From the NCBI RefSeq assembly GCF_032854445.1, contig NC_088305.1:24835400-24895399 (forward strand): a DNA stretch of 60,000 bases. Reading direction: 5' to 3'. The stretch is from Liolophura sinensis (lineage: Eukaryota > Mollusca > Polyplacophora > Chitonida > Chitonidae). The translations under genes were made by a program, and so were the position numbers. This document shows positions 44,928 to 56,495 of the stretch, in pieces (position 1 is the first letter of the stretch; every line of letters begins with the position of its first letter). The notes below the pieces were generated by a model, which was not told the origin of the DNA, did not search any database, and saw nothing but the letters and a program-made list of their open reading frames with translations.

Positions 44928-45168
44928 TACACTCAAAAAATTAATCTGCTCATTTTAACAAAGTCTTTTGTCTGAGTGATGCTAGATTTTATTCCGTTAT
45001 TATAGCATGATACTGTGTTCTATTCAATATAATATCCTATTAGTTTAATAGAATCTTTCTGTCTGTTGGATTAATAGAATATTGCTGTTATATTTAACAC
45101 GATAGTGTGTTACAATAGCAGAATGCATTCTAGCATTACTCAGACAACAGATTATACTTTTGAGTGTA
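44928..45168. mobile_element. MITE with TACACTCAAAA termini
   Basis: Left end TACACTCAAAAAATTAATCT, right end (reversed) TACACTCAAAAGTATAATCT. Subterminal TCTGAGTGATGCTAGA is also inverted as TCTGAGTAATGCTAGA. It is 241 bp, AT-rich and non-coding. A related internal stretch is seen at 55797-55920. Confidence 0.8.
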
Positions 45169-45266
45169 CTGTTGTGGTACTAATTATGAGCAACTATAGT
45201 CGTTTGGAAGGAATGGATGTGTTGGTGTGTTATTAGACTGAAACCATGTATGCATGTATGCTGCAG

Positions 45267-45535
45267 GTTTAACGCCGTACATAACAATTTAGTTATTAGG
45301 TATGTGTACATTGATGGTGTCTTCTTGTTGCAGGGCGAGACCATGCCGCCAAAGTGCTGCCGCTACTAATTTATCATGGCAAGGACACCAGACAGGACAC
45401 CCCACAAATGTCACATTATACTGACACCGAGCCATCCAGTCATGTTTCCTTGCTCTAACCTTTCATTGCTGAGCGCCAAGCAAGGCAGGAGCAAGTGCCA
45501 TTGTTAAACTCTTTGACCAGACCCCGCTGAAACTT
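45267..45535 (-). mobile_element. SINE-C, reversed
   Basis: Starts GTTTAACGCCGTACATAAC and runs through GGACACCAGACAGGACACCC, ATGTCACATTATACTGACAC and TTGTTAAACTCTTTGACCAG, to the head-side CCCCGCTGA. Confidence 0.85.
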
Positions 45536-46460
45536 TTGGGGAATGAATATATTATAAGTGGTAAAAAATACATTTGCTGTGGTATTAAGGAATAAACATG
45601 TAACTCTTTCAGACAAATATGCGAAAACAGTTAAAACACATAAACACAAAGTTTTATGTTGTATCCATATTAAGATATTACATGTGCAAATCTGAGTCGT
45701 ATAAATAGAAGCTGTAAACCGAACTTTGCATGAATTGCTGCTATGATAAAACATATTCGCGCTAAGCAAATAATGGACACGAATTTACTCATGTACATAT
45801 TACTGAAACGTTCAGAAGTCATCGAAAAAAGGTAGAAATCCACGTGACACTTTGCCTTACTCTGAAATCTTCGAATGCGCAAAACACATAGGAAAAAAAT
45901 TGACTGTGCTGAGAGAAGTCCCTGTGCTTTGTTACGTTTTCAGGTAATTTTAATAATCGTTTCTGTTTTGTGGAAATAGTTATTACTTCGAATTTCACTA
46001 CTCAAAAGTGTATACCATGGGAGCCTAGCCAGGCATTGGTCTTTGTCTGATCCAAAGATTCATTTGGCTTGCGGCATGACCTGGAGCATGACCAGTTTTA
46101 AGAGCCACGCACTCCACCACCTTCTCTCTACCCACCTACCCCAATCCCACCAAAGAAAATAAATAAATAATTTATTAGCTTCATTAAAAGCTACTTACCA
46201 AGAGTACACGTCACATGATTTAATCTGAGCGCAAATAATACTGGACAAACTGAATTTCAAACTAAGTTTGTTGATAAATAAACCCGTTTAACAATAAAGT
46301 TTGATGGCATAGCCAGGTTATTGTCTCAATGGAAATACTATATACATACATGTTATTTGTACATTACAGAAAAAAAGCGTCTTTCTGATATTTATCCGTA
46401 AACAACATGCCTCATAGCCAACTTTCCATTTGTTTTGTTAGCTGGAGTCTCCGTGGCCGA
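45536..46460. other. Unassigned region
   Basis: No supported gene. A 35-nt exon-like piece near 46194-46228 (minus, good donor) is too short to call. Confidence 0.4.
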
Positions 46461-46464
46461 GTGG

Positions 46465-46680
46465 CCGAGTGAGTGAGTGAGTGCTCGGGGTTTAACATTG
46501 TACTGAAGAATTTTTCAGTCATATGACAACGAAGGAATCTTTAGAGTGCATGTAATGTGGCTCCTTGTTGCAGGACGGATTTCACCGCTCTTTTATCTAG
46601 TGCTGCTTCACTGAGACGCCTTACCGAGGGCAAGTACGCTTCCCCGACCGAGCCATTATATCGATACAAGTCTTTCGAAA
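46465..46680 (-). mobile_element. SINE-B, reversed
   Basis: (GAGT)n, GCTCGGGGTTTAACATTG, CAGTCATATGACAACGAAGG, CTTGTTGCAGGACGGATTTC and TTACCGAGGGCAAGTACG. The head is missing. Confidence 0.85.
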
Positions 46681-46798
46681 GGTTGTTGCTGTTAACAGAA
46701 GAAAAGTATTGTAAAGTGGAATATGTGGTATGATCTTAATTGTATTAAACAAATGGTAAAATCTTTATATTTTAATTCATAACAGCGGATTAACTGTC
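46681..46798. other. Unassigned spacer
   Basis: No feature recognised. Confidence 0.4.
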
Positions 46799-47045
46799 AG
46801 GCGTAGCTCGCCCCAATGGGTAAACGGTGTGCGCCTGAGGGGTAGAATGTATCAGCGCGTGTTCAAATCAGAATCTGTGCAACCTAGGTTCTCCAGTCGG
46901 TGTGATTCACTCGTTGCTAAGACCAACAACTATAGTGAGTATAAAAAGCCTTGCCTGAGGGAAGGAAGTCATTTTACCTCATGTTGTGAGCCCACAGCAG
47001 GTCGTATTTTCTTAAGGGCAAATTGTAAAGACGGCTATACCATGT
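46799..47045 (+). mobile_element. Possible tRNA-derived SINE of another family
   Basis: TAGCTCGCCCCAATGGGTAA, GTAGAATGTATCAGCGCG and the B-box-like GTGTTCAAATCAGAATC suggest a tRNA-like head. Only one copy is visible. Confidence 0.35.
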
Positions 47046-47790
47046 AAATCGTTGTGGATGTAATACACGAAACTTAACTATATATGTGGAATTGCTAAAG
47101 TTTAAATATGATCTTACTCATGTATACGCCTTTGTATGACAGGATTCTGTTCATTATATATACACATCCGTATCCTCTTATTTATAGCTTGATAATTGTG
47201 TATTGTAAGGATTCTGCCTTCTTGCCAATAAATTATACAAGTACTGATTGGAGAACCTGCGTTGTCTAGTTTCCAGCTCCTAACCAAACCTACCTCAACA
47301 ATAACTATCCTGGCAAACAACTATCCTAACAACATAATAAGTGGTGGAGAGCTAAAGCCGATCTCAGTACGGAACTCTATCAATTCAGCAAATACTGTCT
47401 TACCGAACAAGAACCTTCATCTCACAGCGACGAGAACACTACGCCCTGAGGAGCAAAGGAACCATTTGAGAAGAATACAAAAGTCCAGAAATGGCGGTAT
47501 CCAGTGCACTTGTCCTTGAAAAATACAACCGTTTGACAAAGGGACAATTTTGGTATGAAAAAGTTCGTTCGACACGCTGCATTCAATAAATGACAACAAC
47601 AAATGATAAACAGTGTGAATTCTCATACAAGATACAAGTTTCGTACGTAGGTCCAGTCTAGTTGAGCAAGATGAAAGACGTTACACGTCTCTTCTTACTA
47701 GTAGGTGCGCTGTGAAAAGTGGTATTCTGCAAAGATGCCCTTTGCTCAGCAAGGGGCGCTCTGCGTGAGCCTTGCCGTGACCTCATTATT
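47046..47790. other. Unassigned region
   Basis: No supported gene. AATAAA at 47227-47232 followed by AATAAGTGGTGGAGAGC near 47336 was considered as an LTR end but could not be confirmed. Confidence 0.4.
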
Positions 47791-47798
47791 CGAGGCTC

Positions 47799-47807
47799 TA
47801 TATAAGG
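47799..47807 (+). promoter_or_regulatory. Candidate TATA box
   Basis: GCTCTATATAAGGG in a slightly GC-richer block. The first ATG downstream (47844) opens only 11 codons. Without a visible exon this is a weak promoter candidate. Confidence 0.3.
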
Positions 47808-47849
47808 GTACGCTGAATGTGAAAACAACTTCTCTGTTCAAGCCATGTA

Positions 47850-48840
47850 CACTATTACACGGCAGGCTTTGGTAGCCTAATAGTTTGCTGTTCTTGTCAT
47901 GTGCTATACATTTAGAATAAGGAAGCGAATTATATTAACAGAAAAATTAGTCAACATATTTGACCACCTGATTCAACTGTGGCCACCATATGTGGCTTTG
48001 GGGAACGCAAATGGCCGCCTCACGTCCTCGAGGTGTCCCTATATACATGGCGCACATAAGTCATTATTTTTTCAGATTTCAGGATTTTAAAACTACATGT
48101 AAACAATATAGCGCTTCATTTTCAGTTGTTAAGTTTATTGCACAAGTCTAGACAAGTCAACCTTGCCAGCAGGGATTAGGCTCAGCGGGTTGTTGAAAGA
48201 TCTTGTTCCCATAGTTCCATGCAGAGAGAACGTATATTTGTGGCTCAACTCTTAGTATAGACAAGTAAATAGAGCTGAGTTCCACAGTTGCCAATCTGAT
48301 GTGTTTTATACCAAAATACCTTGTTTCTACAAGAATGTCGACATTTGTCATTTGATATATAAGACTAGAAAGCTGCTGCTTATTCACAGATGAATCTCCG
48401 TCTGTTTTTGCTGGCGTATATTTGCTTGTCAGTCTGATAGTCAGTCAGTCAGTCAGTCAGACAATCAGTCTGTCAGTCTTGAAGTATCTTACGTATTTCT
48501 ACATATGTATATATGCAGGCGGCCACGTTTATTCAAGCATGAGTGAAATAAACCAGATCAAATCTATGCGTCGAAACAGTCTTTCCTATACCAACCCGAC
48601 AACCCACATGGGCGCTTCCAGGATAATATTCACAACGTCAGTTCTCAAAATGACGTCCAACGCAAACCACCAAGAAAACTTAGAAAATGAAGTACGAAAT
48701 TAGGATGGAATTATGAAAAGAGACAATCTTAACAATCTTAAATGCTGTTGGAAACGTATGTTTTAAGCGAATAAGTGAAAGTAGTATTCAAACCCTGTAC
48801 TATGCTAGTATACATGATGTCGATAATAAAATATGCATCT
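47850..48840. other. Unassigned region with a short (CAGT)n tract
   Basis: The (CAGT)n tract is at 48436-48480. No supported exon or mobile element elsewhere. Confidence 0.45.
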
Positions 48841-48856
48841 CAGTTGCCCTTTGATT

Positions 48857-49057
48857 TTTTTTTTTTTTTTTTTTTTTTGATTGGTGTTTTCCGCCGTACT
48901 CAAGAATATTTCACTTATACGACAGTGGCCAGCTTTATGGTGGGTGGAAACCGGGCACAGCCCCGGGGAAACCCACGACCATCTGCAGGTTGCTGGAAGA
49001 CCTTTCCACTTACGGCCGGAGAGGAAGCCAGCGTGATATGGACTTGAACTCACAGCG
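48857..49057 (-). mobile_element. SINE-A, head truncated, with target-site duplication
   Basis: A T-rich tail of over 20 T, GATTGGTGTTTTCCGCCGTA, and a full body ending at GGACTTGAACTCACAGCG. It is flanked by AGTTGCCCTTTGATT (48842) and AGTTGCGCTTTGATT (49058), with one mismatch. So it was inserted as a 5'-truncated copy. Confidence 0.92.
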
Positions 49058-49309
49058 AGTTGCGCTTTGATTGTAGCCTAATGTGATCTAATTCAGCACC
49101 ATGAAAACGCATTCCTAACCCCGAATTAAGCGGAACTGACACATGCATGAAATGGATCGCTAGATATTCTGTGCGCTCTGTCCATATATTTACTTTGAAG
49201 AGAATTATAATCATTGTAAGACTTAAAAAAAACTTAGAGTGAAGGCGTTTGATGGAATAACTTTGACACACTAGATTTTGCAGTATAATTTCTGACTTTG
49301 ATAGAAATC

Positions 49310-49758
49310 GTCACATAACACACGATCTAATGAATGCTACAAGGCCAGATATGTGCATGCCATGTACAGGGCCCTTCGGTATATTAGTGTCCAAGTAAGG
49401 ATGATTTGCAATGTCAAAATTGAAGCTATCCGTTTTGATTGCGGGGGAGAGAACCGTTTCGGTCTATGTACAAATGTAGGTCTAGGTAAGACGTACCATC
49501 TGGGTGGTTTTCTTTTCAATCCTGCGAAGGTGGGTACATATTTTTCACGGTCTTTGCTCTTTGTGAATTGTTTAAAGCTAGGATATCATCAATATACCGT
49601 GAGAAAAATCGGGTCAGGTGAGGAGTACTCCTTAATTGTTTCTGCATTTAGTCGCATTCATACGAGAACAGGTATAAATCAGCCAAAAGGGTGGCACAAT
49701 CTGCACCCAACCGAATACCTATACACTGTTGATATCTGGTTACCCCAAATTTCACATA
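49310..49758 (-). pseudogene. Penelope-like reverse transcriptase remnant
   Basis: On the minus strand, broken frames read GIRLGADCATLLADLYLFSY, then RYIDDILALNN (the catalytic Y-x-D-D motif), YLDLHLYIDRNG, and DIANHPYLDTNIPKGPVHGM. This is the palm region of a YIDD-type reverse transcriptase that I associate with Penelope-like elements. Stops and frameshifts interrupt it. The 137-codon open frame on the opposite strand is a shadow of it. Confidence 0.65.
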
Positions 49759-49789
49759 GATTCTAATAATGAGAAATTCAAGCAACTTG

Positions 49790-50137
49790 AATGCTTGGTA
49801 TCAAAATGATGGAAATTGTCTAAGATTTGGGCAAGTATGAGTTTGAATGGTGAAAGTTTGAAAATCCGGGCTAGAGGACACAAGGAGACAGGTGGTGATG
49901 AGGATGCGAGTGACGTCCCCTTGGCGTTGCTAGGCACCCCTCCCAGCTGCCGGCATAGAAAGGTCCAGATTTTGACGGTCAACCTATATCAAAAATTTTA
50001 TGGCTTCTTTCTCACAGACTGGGCCAGGTATGCACCAAGCTAATTGGCCACGGAATATTTGGGACTGAGCTACAGCGCTGAACTTTAACATTGTCGCTTA
50101 TAGAAAACTAATGGGGGTCTGTGGCCTGATCTGTCCA
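49790..50137 (+). repeat. Left copy of a 345-bp direct repeat
   Basis: Begins TTGGTATCAAAATGATGGAA and ends GGGGTCTGTGGCC. About 88-90% identical by eye to 52567-52905. Neither copy has a convincing open frame. Confidence 0.85.
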
Positions 50138-50995
50138 CTTGTGCCAAACCACTTAATATGTCACTGTGTGCTCAGATTTCGCAGCAGCCTGATAATATTT
50201 GGTGGGCACATCTGCGATGTGGTTTGCATTGAACTTGACTGAGCAGTTTTAAAGCTGTTTAGTTCTGTATTTTCCTCACATAATTGTCTAAAAATCGGCT
50301 AAAACACTCTGTGGTCAAGGGTAGTACAGGTGTATGAGCAGGCTTGAACAAACACAGACAACGTTTCATTGTTCCTGGTTTTTAAAATGTCTGTTTTGGG
50401 GCTGACATTGGATAAATAATGCAAAATTTGAGTGCTGTGAGTGAAATTGGAGTATCTGGCTGGTAGATAGGGTGTGTGATTATGGATGGTTAATAAGGCC
50501 TTGCATCACATATAAGGGCCCAGCCTCACACATGTGGATGAAAACACATCAGACAGATTAATTTACTTGGCTAGAGTAGTAGAGAGGGCCAGCATGTATT
50601 TAATTTACAAACCTAATCAGGTTCTTCCCATGTGTGCCACCACACACTAGGTAAATGTGCATCAAATCAACCTGTAGTCACAAAACAATAAAATCAGGCA
50701 TCTCTGCTACAACACTGGCTGCTGTTTTGGGCATAGATTTGAAGTGGATAAGGTTAATTTTACTCTTTAAACTTAAAAATAAACCACTGTAGGCATGTAG
50801 TTGCTATTGCATGTGTGTATTCATTCCTCTGACCAGTTACTCACACATTATGTACGGCGATGGAACAAAAATTATCGATTTCAAGTATCTAGCATACATG
50901 TAAGTGCAGTCTGTTGGGATATTGTTGTAGTATTTGGCGCAGTGTGGCATCCACTTCCCTAGGCAGCTGGGATTTTTTTTCTATGTTTCCAATGT
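50138..50995. other. Spacer between the 345-bp direct repeats
   Basis: AT-rich. No recognised domain. Confidence 0.45.
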
Positions 50996-50999
50996 CCTC

Positions 51000-51375
51000 A
51001 CACACAGGTTGAGAAAACAGACAGCTACACATGGCTTTCACATCCTAGTTCAATACCTTTTGGGCTTTCTTCTTGGTTTCCCTCTTTAGACCTTGTCTCT
51101 CAAACATGGCTTCAGTGAACTTTGCCTGGTTTATGCATATATTAAACTGGGATCTACCTAGGTGGGTGAGGTCCGCTAGCAGTTCAGCTTCCTCAAAGGC
51201 CTGACCAATCGAATGCAGTCCTCCACTCCCTTGGCCGATCTAGAATCCCCGTCATTGGTTCGGAAGTACACCATGACACATCCCCCCAATCCCCCCCAAC
51301 CCCTTCCCGGGGGAAACTTCACAGGTTTCTCATATATGTACGGGCAGTTTAAATGTCCATTCCTCATGCCCACCC
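51000..51375 (-). pseudogene. Degenerate coding-like segment, unidentified
   Basis: On the minus strand one frame (51176-51373) reads GWGGLGGCVMVYFRTNDGDS and stops. A second frame, just downstream, continues for about 50 codons with FEEAELLADLTHLGRSQFNI and RQGLKRETKKKAQKVLN before a stop. Two adjacent protein-like frames suggest a broken gene between the direct repeats. I cannot assign a family. Confidence 0.3.
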
Positions 51376-52560
51376 AGGAGTACCCAGTGTGGAACCTTAT
51401 TACGGATGTAATTTCTCACTGATTATTTAAGGATTTCTGTGTTGTTAGAGGTTAAAAAGTATAACATTTTACCCCTTTTTGGGTCCCTTCATCATGTCTT
51501 GGGAAGGTTGCCTTGCTGACTGTCTGAATGTTCAATGTGCATGTACTGTGTGGCTTTCTTTTTGTAAGTGGCAAATTCATATTTCTCCCCTCTATTTATC
51601 TCTTGTAAATGCCAGTGTCACACTTTGGTGTTTGTTATGTGGAAAGTACTAATTAAGTCTGAGGCAACAACACAGGTGGTGGGATTCTTTTGCACTGTGA
51701 GTTGAGGTAAGCCAGCCAACCAATGGCAGCCATGGGGAGACGGGGAAGGGGGTGGGTGGGTGTTCTTTTACAGGGTTTTATATCATGTGAATCAGTATGT
51801 AAACGGGATACTAGTCTTTTTTTAAGCCCTATCTATGGAAACTGTGCCTATGAGCATTTCTGTATCAGTTTGGATACATATGTTTACTTTGATATTGATC
51901 AAAGTGGACTTTTCTGGAATTTTGAAAATCCGCTTTGCTACTCTCCCTCACCCCTGTATCACTGTAAGTCAAATTTTTCACAAAGTTACCAAAAGGCATG
52001 TCCTATATTTTGTAAGTGAATTGTCAGATAAATTACCTATCTTTTGATATATATTTTTGCGCCTTTGGCCTTTAACTATTTTCTTTGCACTGCTGTAAAC
52101 AAGAAAATCGTCAAGAAAATCCATAATTTTCTAAATGTTTGTTATTGGAAAATGTAAAATACTTAGTCATTGGATTTTTTTCATTTTTCTTGCAAATATA
52201 CATAGCAGCTTTCCAAAACATTTGACCTGGTTGAGATATTTTGAACGGTATGTGCACTACAGAGCTTTGAACTTCGTGCTTGAGAGCGGACAAACAGACG
52301 CATTTCCAAGATAGGGGTACCCGAAGTTAAATTCCTCCTCAAAAGTTTTTGCATGTATCAAGCCCTAACTTTGTGTGTGAGGTTAAGAGATAGTAGGAAC
52401 TATGTGGTGCAAAAATTATTGATTTTGCAAAAAGTTGGCTGGTGTGATAAGACACAGACCCCCATTACAACTTCCGTTTTTCGGTAGGACAAATGTAATT
52501 CTGTGTTTTAGGGTGTTAATTTTTTTTTTCTTGCTGCCAGCCTGCCGTTTTTGCTGTACA
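51376..52560. other. Spacer between the 345-bp direct repeats, second part
   Basis: No supported exon. GACACAGACCCCCATTAC at 52450 is the inverse of the 3' end of the left direct repeat. Confidence 0.45.
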
Positions 52561-52566
52561 GGTGCA

Positions 52567-52905
52567 TACTTGGTATCAAAATGGTGGAAATTGTCTAAGC
52601 TTTGGGCAGGTATGAGTTTGAATGATAAAAGTTTGAAATTCTGGGCGAGAGAACACAAGGAGACTGGTGGTGATTAGGATGCGAGTGACGTCCCCGTGGC
52701 TTTGCTAGGCACCCCTTCAAGCTGCCGGCATAGAAAGGTCCAGATTTTGACGGTCAACCTATGTCAAGAGTTTTATGGCTTCTTTCTCACAGACTGGGCC
52801 AGGTATACACCACAGCTTATTGCCTACGGAATGTTTGGGACTGAGCTACAGCGCTGAATTTTAACACTGTCGCTTATAAAAAAACTAATAGGGGTCTGTG
52901 GCCAT
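52567..52905 (+). repeat. Right copy of the 345-bp direct repeat
   Basis: Same order as 49790-50137: TTGGTATCAAAATGGTGGAA, GATGCGAGTGACGTCCCC, GCTGCCGGCATAGAAAGG, GCTTCTTTCTCACAGACTGG, GGGGTCTGTGGCC. Confidence 0.85.
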
Positions 52906-53214
52906 TTCTTTGGCCACATGGTGGGAGAAACGCTCCTCAAAGTCGAATAGCTATCACACTGTCGTCGCTACTCGGATATTATTCTCTATGATGTGCGTCT
53001 TTAATTATAATTTCCTATACAACGGCTAATCATTATTCTCTTACGGTGAATGTTTAATACGTTGCGAGTCAGCTAACCAAGCGTAGACGCAAAGGAAAGC
53101 ATAAACAATTGGCTGGGCAGCAAAGGTCAGAATCACATGATTACTTTATGCAGGAAACATCTCACTCATTGGACAAACTGACAGGTTGACTTTAGTAAAT
53201 ATTGCACTGCATCA

Positions 53215-53456
53215 TTGGGCAGTTGCAGAGACTAGGTTTGTTCTTTTGTTAGTCAATGAGCCTCTTCTCAGAAGATCATTGTGGAAAGCTGGTCGTCAGC
53301 ATAATACTTTATTGGCGACAGTACTTTGGTGGTATGGACTTACCCTGCCACAAGAAGACACAGTATATGTAAACACACTAAATGGCTCCTCATCATCACA
53401 TGACTGAAATATTGTTAAGTTTGACGTTAAACCCAAGCATTCATTCAGATCACATA
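53215..53456 (+). mobile_element. SINE-C, head missing
   Basis: GTACTTTGGTGGTATGGACT, TACCCTGCCACAAGAAGACA, CAGTATATGTAAACACACT and tail TTTGACGTTAAACCCAAGCA. Confidence 0.8.
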
Positions 53457-53563
53457 AAAATACTCCTTGTTTTTGACCCGCCATTTCCATTTTATTTAGA
53501 CACAGGTAATTGGGGCAGCGCTTCTTGCGTCATGTTAATCGACTGTTTCATGACAGCCATTAA

Positions 53564-53667
53564 ATGGTCCCGGTGGAGATGGTCAGAAAGGAAATGAGTA
53601 TGTACATTTTCTTCGAGAAAGTCATCGTCAAAGGTGAAATGTTTTCATGCAACAAGTGTGAACAATG
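53564..53667 (+). CDS. Candidate small exon with CxxC motif
   Basis: ATG at 53564 opens 34 codons ending at a good donor, CAATG|GTAAGT. The end of the peptide, KVIVKGEMFSCNKCEQ plus a split Trp codon, resembles the middle of a PHD-type zinc finger (C-x2-C-x2-W). It could be a first exon, but no following exon was found and zinc-finger identity is a guess. Confidence 0.28.
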
Positions 53668-54046
53668 GTAAGTAGAAGGTTCACCCAAAATTACATCAAT
53701 AAAGGCAAATGCCCATGGCAAATGAGTCAGGCACCGCTGAAACTGCTTCTGTATTTCTCCTTACATAAATCCATCCTAGTTTTCTTGTGTTGATCGTTGT
53801 TTTGGAAATTGGTGTGGAGCATGCGTTATTGGTATTGGAATGTTTGTTTTGACTCCAAGTAATTCGGTGTCTAGCGTGTGCTGTGGATTATTAGTTCCTG
53901 AATTGGGACGGCATTTATTATTTGGTGGGATGGGGGGTGGGGGGTGCGGGGACAAACCGGCAAGGTTATGAGAGCATATTCTAGGGTTAACAATCGTACC
54001 ATAAATTAGCTAAGTGTTCCGTAGTTTTGAAATATCAATAGGACTG
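53668..54046. other. Unassigned region
   Basis: No supported feature; a G-rich run lies at 53927-53950. Confidence 0.4.
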
Positions 54047-54565
54047 AAAAAGCATTTCCGAGTCGAAGTTAAACCCCAAGCATACATATATACATAAATA
54101 CACCGAACGGCAAATCAGTGCAGGTTATGCTTGCTTTTAAACGAGCGACATAATTTAGCCGAAAAAGAACATAGTTTGTTTCTGCAAGACTTCAGTCTTC
54201 AGTTATTAAGGATGAAACGTCGTCCGGTGGATACATTCATGGTCTTTATTGATTGGGTTTATTGTTTTGGTCTTTATTGATTGGGTCTCTAGCTATACTG
54301 AGGTAGATGCTGGGTATTGTTCTCCACACAAAATGTTATGACTGCAACCTACATGTTCGTAGCTCCATACTGCAGCTCCTACGGCATGCCTCTTTTCTTC
54401 GTTTTCTGGGCATGCGGAGTCCTAATTGTTTCGAAGCTGAGAGTGAAACTGTACGTTCACAGTGTGTAGATATGTGGATAGATAGGATAAATTTTAGCAC
54501 AGTTGAAAAATCATCTTGTTTTAAAATAAGTTTGTTGGTTTCCCCAAAAAGTACAGGTATAATCT
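54047..54565 (-). pseudogene. Truncated duplicate of the 3' end of the TIR gene
   Basis: It aligns to 56450-56933 from inside the SINE-C tail through the 3' untranslated region to the last part of the coding exon. On the minus strand, 54330-54565 keeps an open frame (IPVLFGETNKLILKQDDFST, LRMPRKRRKEACRRSC) with the same stop. The match stops abruptly at 54565, before the conserved TIR core, so the copy cannot encode a TIR domain. A 30-bp segment with TTTATTGATTGGG is doubled in its 3' region. Confidence 0.85.
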
Positions 54566-54666
54566 GTAATACTTTTATGTTACCGTCTTTGACGTAAGAA
54601 AGTATAAGTAAATAAAGGACTCGAAACAGCGTCTCCTTTCAGACAGTCACACTATTCCGCTCCCGG

Positions 54667-54706
54667 GGGTCTCCATGGCTCAGTTGGTTAGCGCGCATAT
54701 AGTGAG
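54667..54706 (+). mobile_element. SINE-A head fragment
   Basis: GGGTCTCCATGGCTCAGTTG, GTTAGCGCGCATATAG: the A-box region only. Confidence 0.7.
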
Positions 54707-54764
54707 TGAACCTATCCCAGACAGCGGATATATTATCCAGTGTACATGCATTTGTCAACAAAAT

Positions 54765-55275
54765 TCAGGCGCCAAGACCGACCACGTGATCACCCATGGG
54801 TCATTTTGGGCGCCAAGGAACTGAAGAAGCTGGTCAACTCCAACATACCAAGACCGCGTGGCTGCTCATTGGCCCATCACGCAAGATCGCGTGGTCACCC
54901 ATGGGTCTGATTGGTCGCGAAGGAGCTGAATGAGCTGCGGTCACTGGTCCGTTGAACGCGGACTCAACGACACTTTAGGCGCCAAGATCGCGTGGTCACC
55001 CATGGGTCCGTTTGGGCGCCAAGGAGCTGAAGGAGCTGCTCTCGCGCGCGAAGTCACGCGCCTCATTGGTCAGTTTTGGCATGAAAGAGCTGAACTAGCT
55101 GCCCTCATTGGTCTGTTGGCGGGCCTCGCGTGACGTGTGACGTCACACGCTTCGCTCATGGGAGCGTGGACTCAACGACACCTTCCACCTCCTCAATTCC
55201 ACCTGCTTAATCGGACACGTTCGGATCCTTCTGTACTACTCCCCACCAAGACTGACGTCACAGACGCAATCTCGT
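54765..55275. promoter_or_regulatory. CpG-rich, CCAAT-rich repeat island
   Basis: Distinctly GC- and CpG-rich block in an AT-rich region, made of diverged units of about 75-110 bp (AAGATCGCGTGGTCACCCAT, GGGTCCGTTTGGGCGCCAAG, GAGCTGAAGGAGCTG). It contains several ATTGG (inverted CCAAT) boxes, CCACGTGATC, a TGACGTCA CRE at about 55139 and another near 55254. Whether it is a promoter or only a GC-rich satellite cannot be decided from sequence. Confidence 0.5.
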
Positions 55276-55790
55276 TTCCACATGCAGATTTCTTGTTTTA
55301 GATATTTCTGTGATCCTTCAACTTTTCCGCATGTTTGCAAAGTGTTTATATATTCAGGCATAATTCGAAGGAATCATTCTTTGCAGATTGCTAAAATTAC
55401 ACTTTGTGTCAAGCAAACATTTGTGAAATTGGCCAGTCCACAAATTGTAGTTTTGTTTTCAAAATCAGGTTGCAAAATTGATTAAATTGCATTGAAAGTT
55501 TATATGCGAAGAGGTTCAGGAAATAGGTTAATATGATTTGCTGTGTAGTGAAAAAAATTTCACTTTGCCTGTAAAAGGGCAGTCATTTTTAAGGGTTGAA
55601 TAACCCGAAATGCATGCTGTAACCTAAATGCCTTTGGCAAGTAATGGTGAACCGTCTAACAAATGACGTGTTGGTGTACGTCATACTGATAGAAATCAAG
55701 TGACCTGTAACAAAGTTTACGCGAGGTCATCTGATGAGTACAAGGGTGTCTGCCCACCGCCTATAACATATATTTGCGATGCCCCGAAGG
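55276..55790. other. Unassigned region
   Basis: No supported exon. Confidence 0.4.
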
Positions 55791-55796
55791 CGTGCA

Positions 55797-55920
55797 ACGT
55801 AGTCAACTCTCAAAAAATGATGTGTTAAATTTAATAGAAAGACTGCTGTCTGTGTGATGCTAAAACGTATTCTCCTATTGCAGCAGATTATTCTGTTAAA
55901 TATAACAGACATGTTGTATT
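55797..55920. mobile_element. Degraded MITE-like fragment
   Basis: CAACTCTCAAAAAATGATGT, CTGTCTGTGTGATGCTAAAA and TCTGTTAAATATAACAGACA resemble parts of the MITE at 44928. Confidence 0.4.
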
Positions 55921-55935
55921 AAACCATCATATAGA

Positions 55936-56036
55936 TCCTGCCCCGTAGGTGGGAAGGTATTTCAACAACCTGCGGATGGTCGTGGGTTTCCTCACACCAT
56001 AATGCTGGCCGCAGTGGTATAAGTGAAATATTTTTT
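55936..56036 (+). mobile_element. SINE-A body fragment
   Basis: GTAGGTGGGAAGGTATTTCA, ACAACCTGCGGATGGTCGTG and CACCATAATGCTGGCCGC. The tail is lost at a T run. Confidence 0.8.
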
Positions 56037-56214
56037 TCATGCATTTATACGGTAACCGTCAGAAGTGGAGGAAATCGGAGTTCTAGGAGTATACCACCGA
56101 CCTTTGACGGGGGAATTTTCCAATATGTGGTGCTAGTGTGTACAGATATTCGAATTTTTCTTGGATCCACTAATTTAGCTTAGCATATATTAAACCCCAT
56201 CTCACAGAGCCCCG

Positions 56215-56495
56215 CTTGTTGGCCTGATGGTTAGAGCGTCCGCTTCGAAGTCGGGAGATTCTGGATCAAACCCTGGTCAGGTCATACCAAAGTCTTTAAA
56301 GACGGCTATTCTTGCTGCATCTCTTGGCTCTCAGCGCTGAGAGGATAGAACAAGGAAACAGGACTGGATGACCCGGTATCAGTGTGGACTCGCCCTATTC
56401 ACACGAAGACACAGTATATGTACACAGGCCTAATGACCGTCGTTATATAGCTGAAAAATTGCTAAGTACGACGTTAAACCCCAAGCATACAAAGA
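56215..56495 (+). mobile_element. SINE-C, full length
   Basis: Head TTGGCCTGATGGTTAGAGCG (A box) and GGATCAAACCCTGG (B-box-like), body AAAGTCTTTAAAGACGGC, GGACTCGCCCTATTCACACG, tail GCTAAGTACGACGTTAAACC then CCAAGCATACAAAG. Best copy of the family here. It lies just downstream of the TIR gene's poly(A) signal, and its tail is included in the duplication at 54047. Confidence 0.9.

Noticed and set aside
47227-47360. LTR end plus primer-binding site (AATAAA, then AATAAGTGGTGGAGAGC)
   Set aside because: No matching second LTR and no recognisable gag or pol nearby.
49353-49766. Plus-strand frame of 137 codons
   Set aside because: Antisense to the Penelope-like reverse transcriptase remnant.
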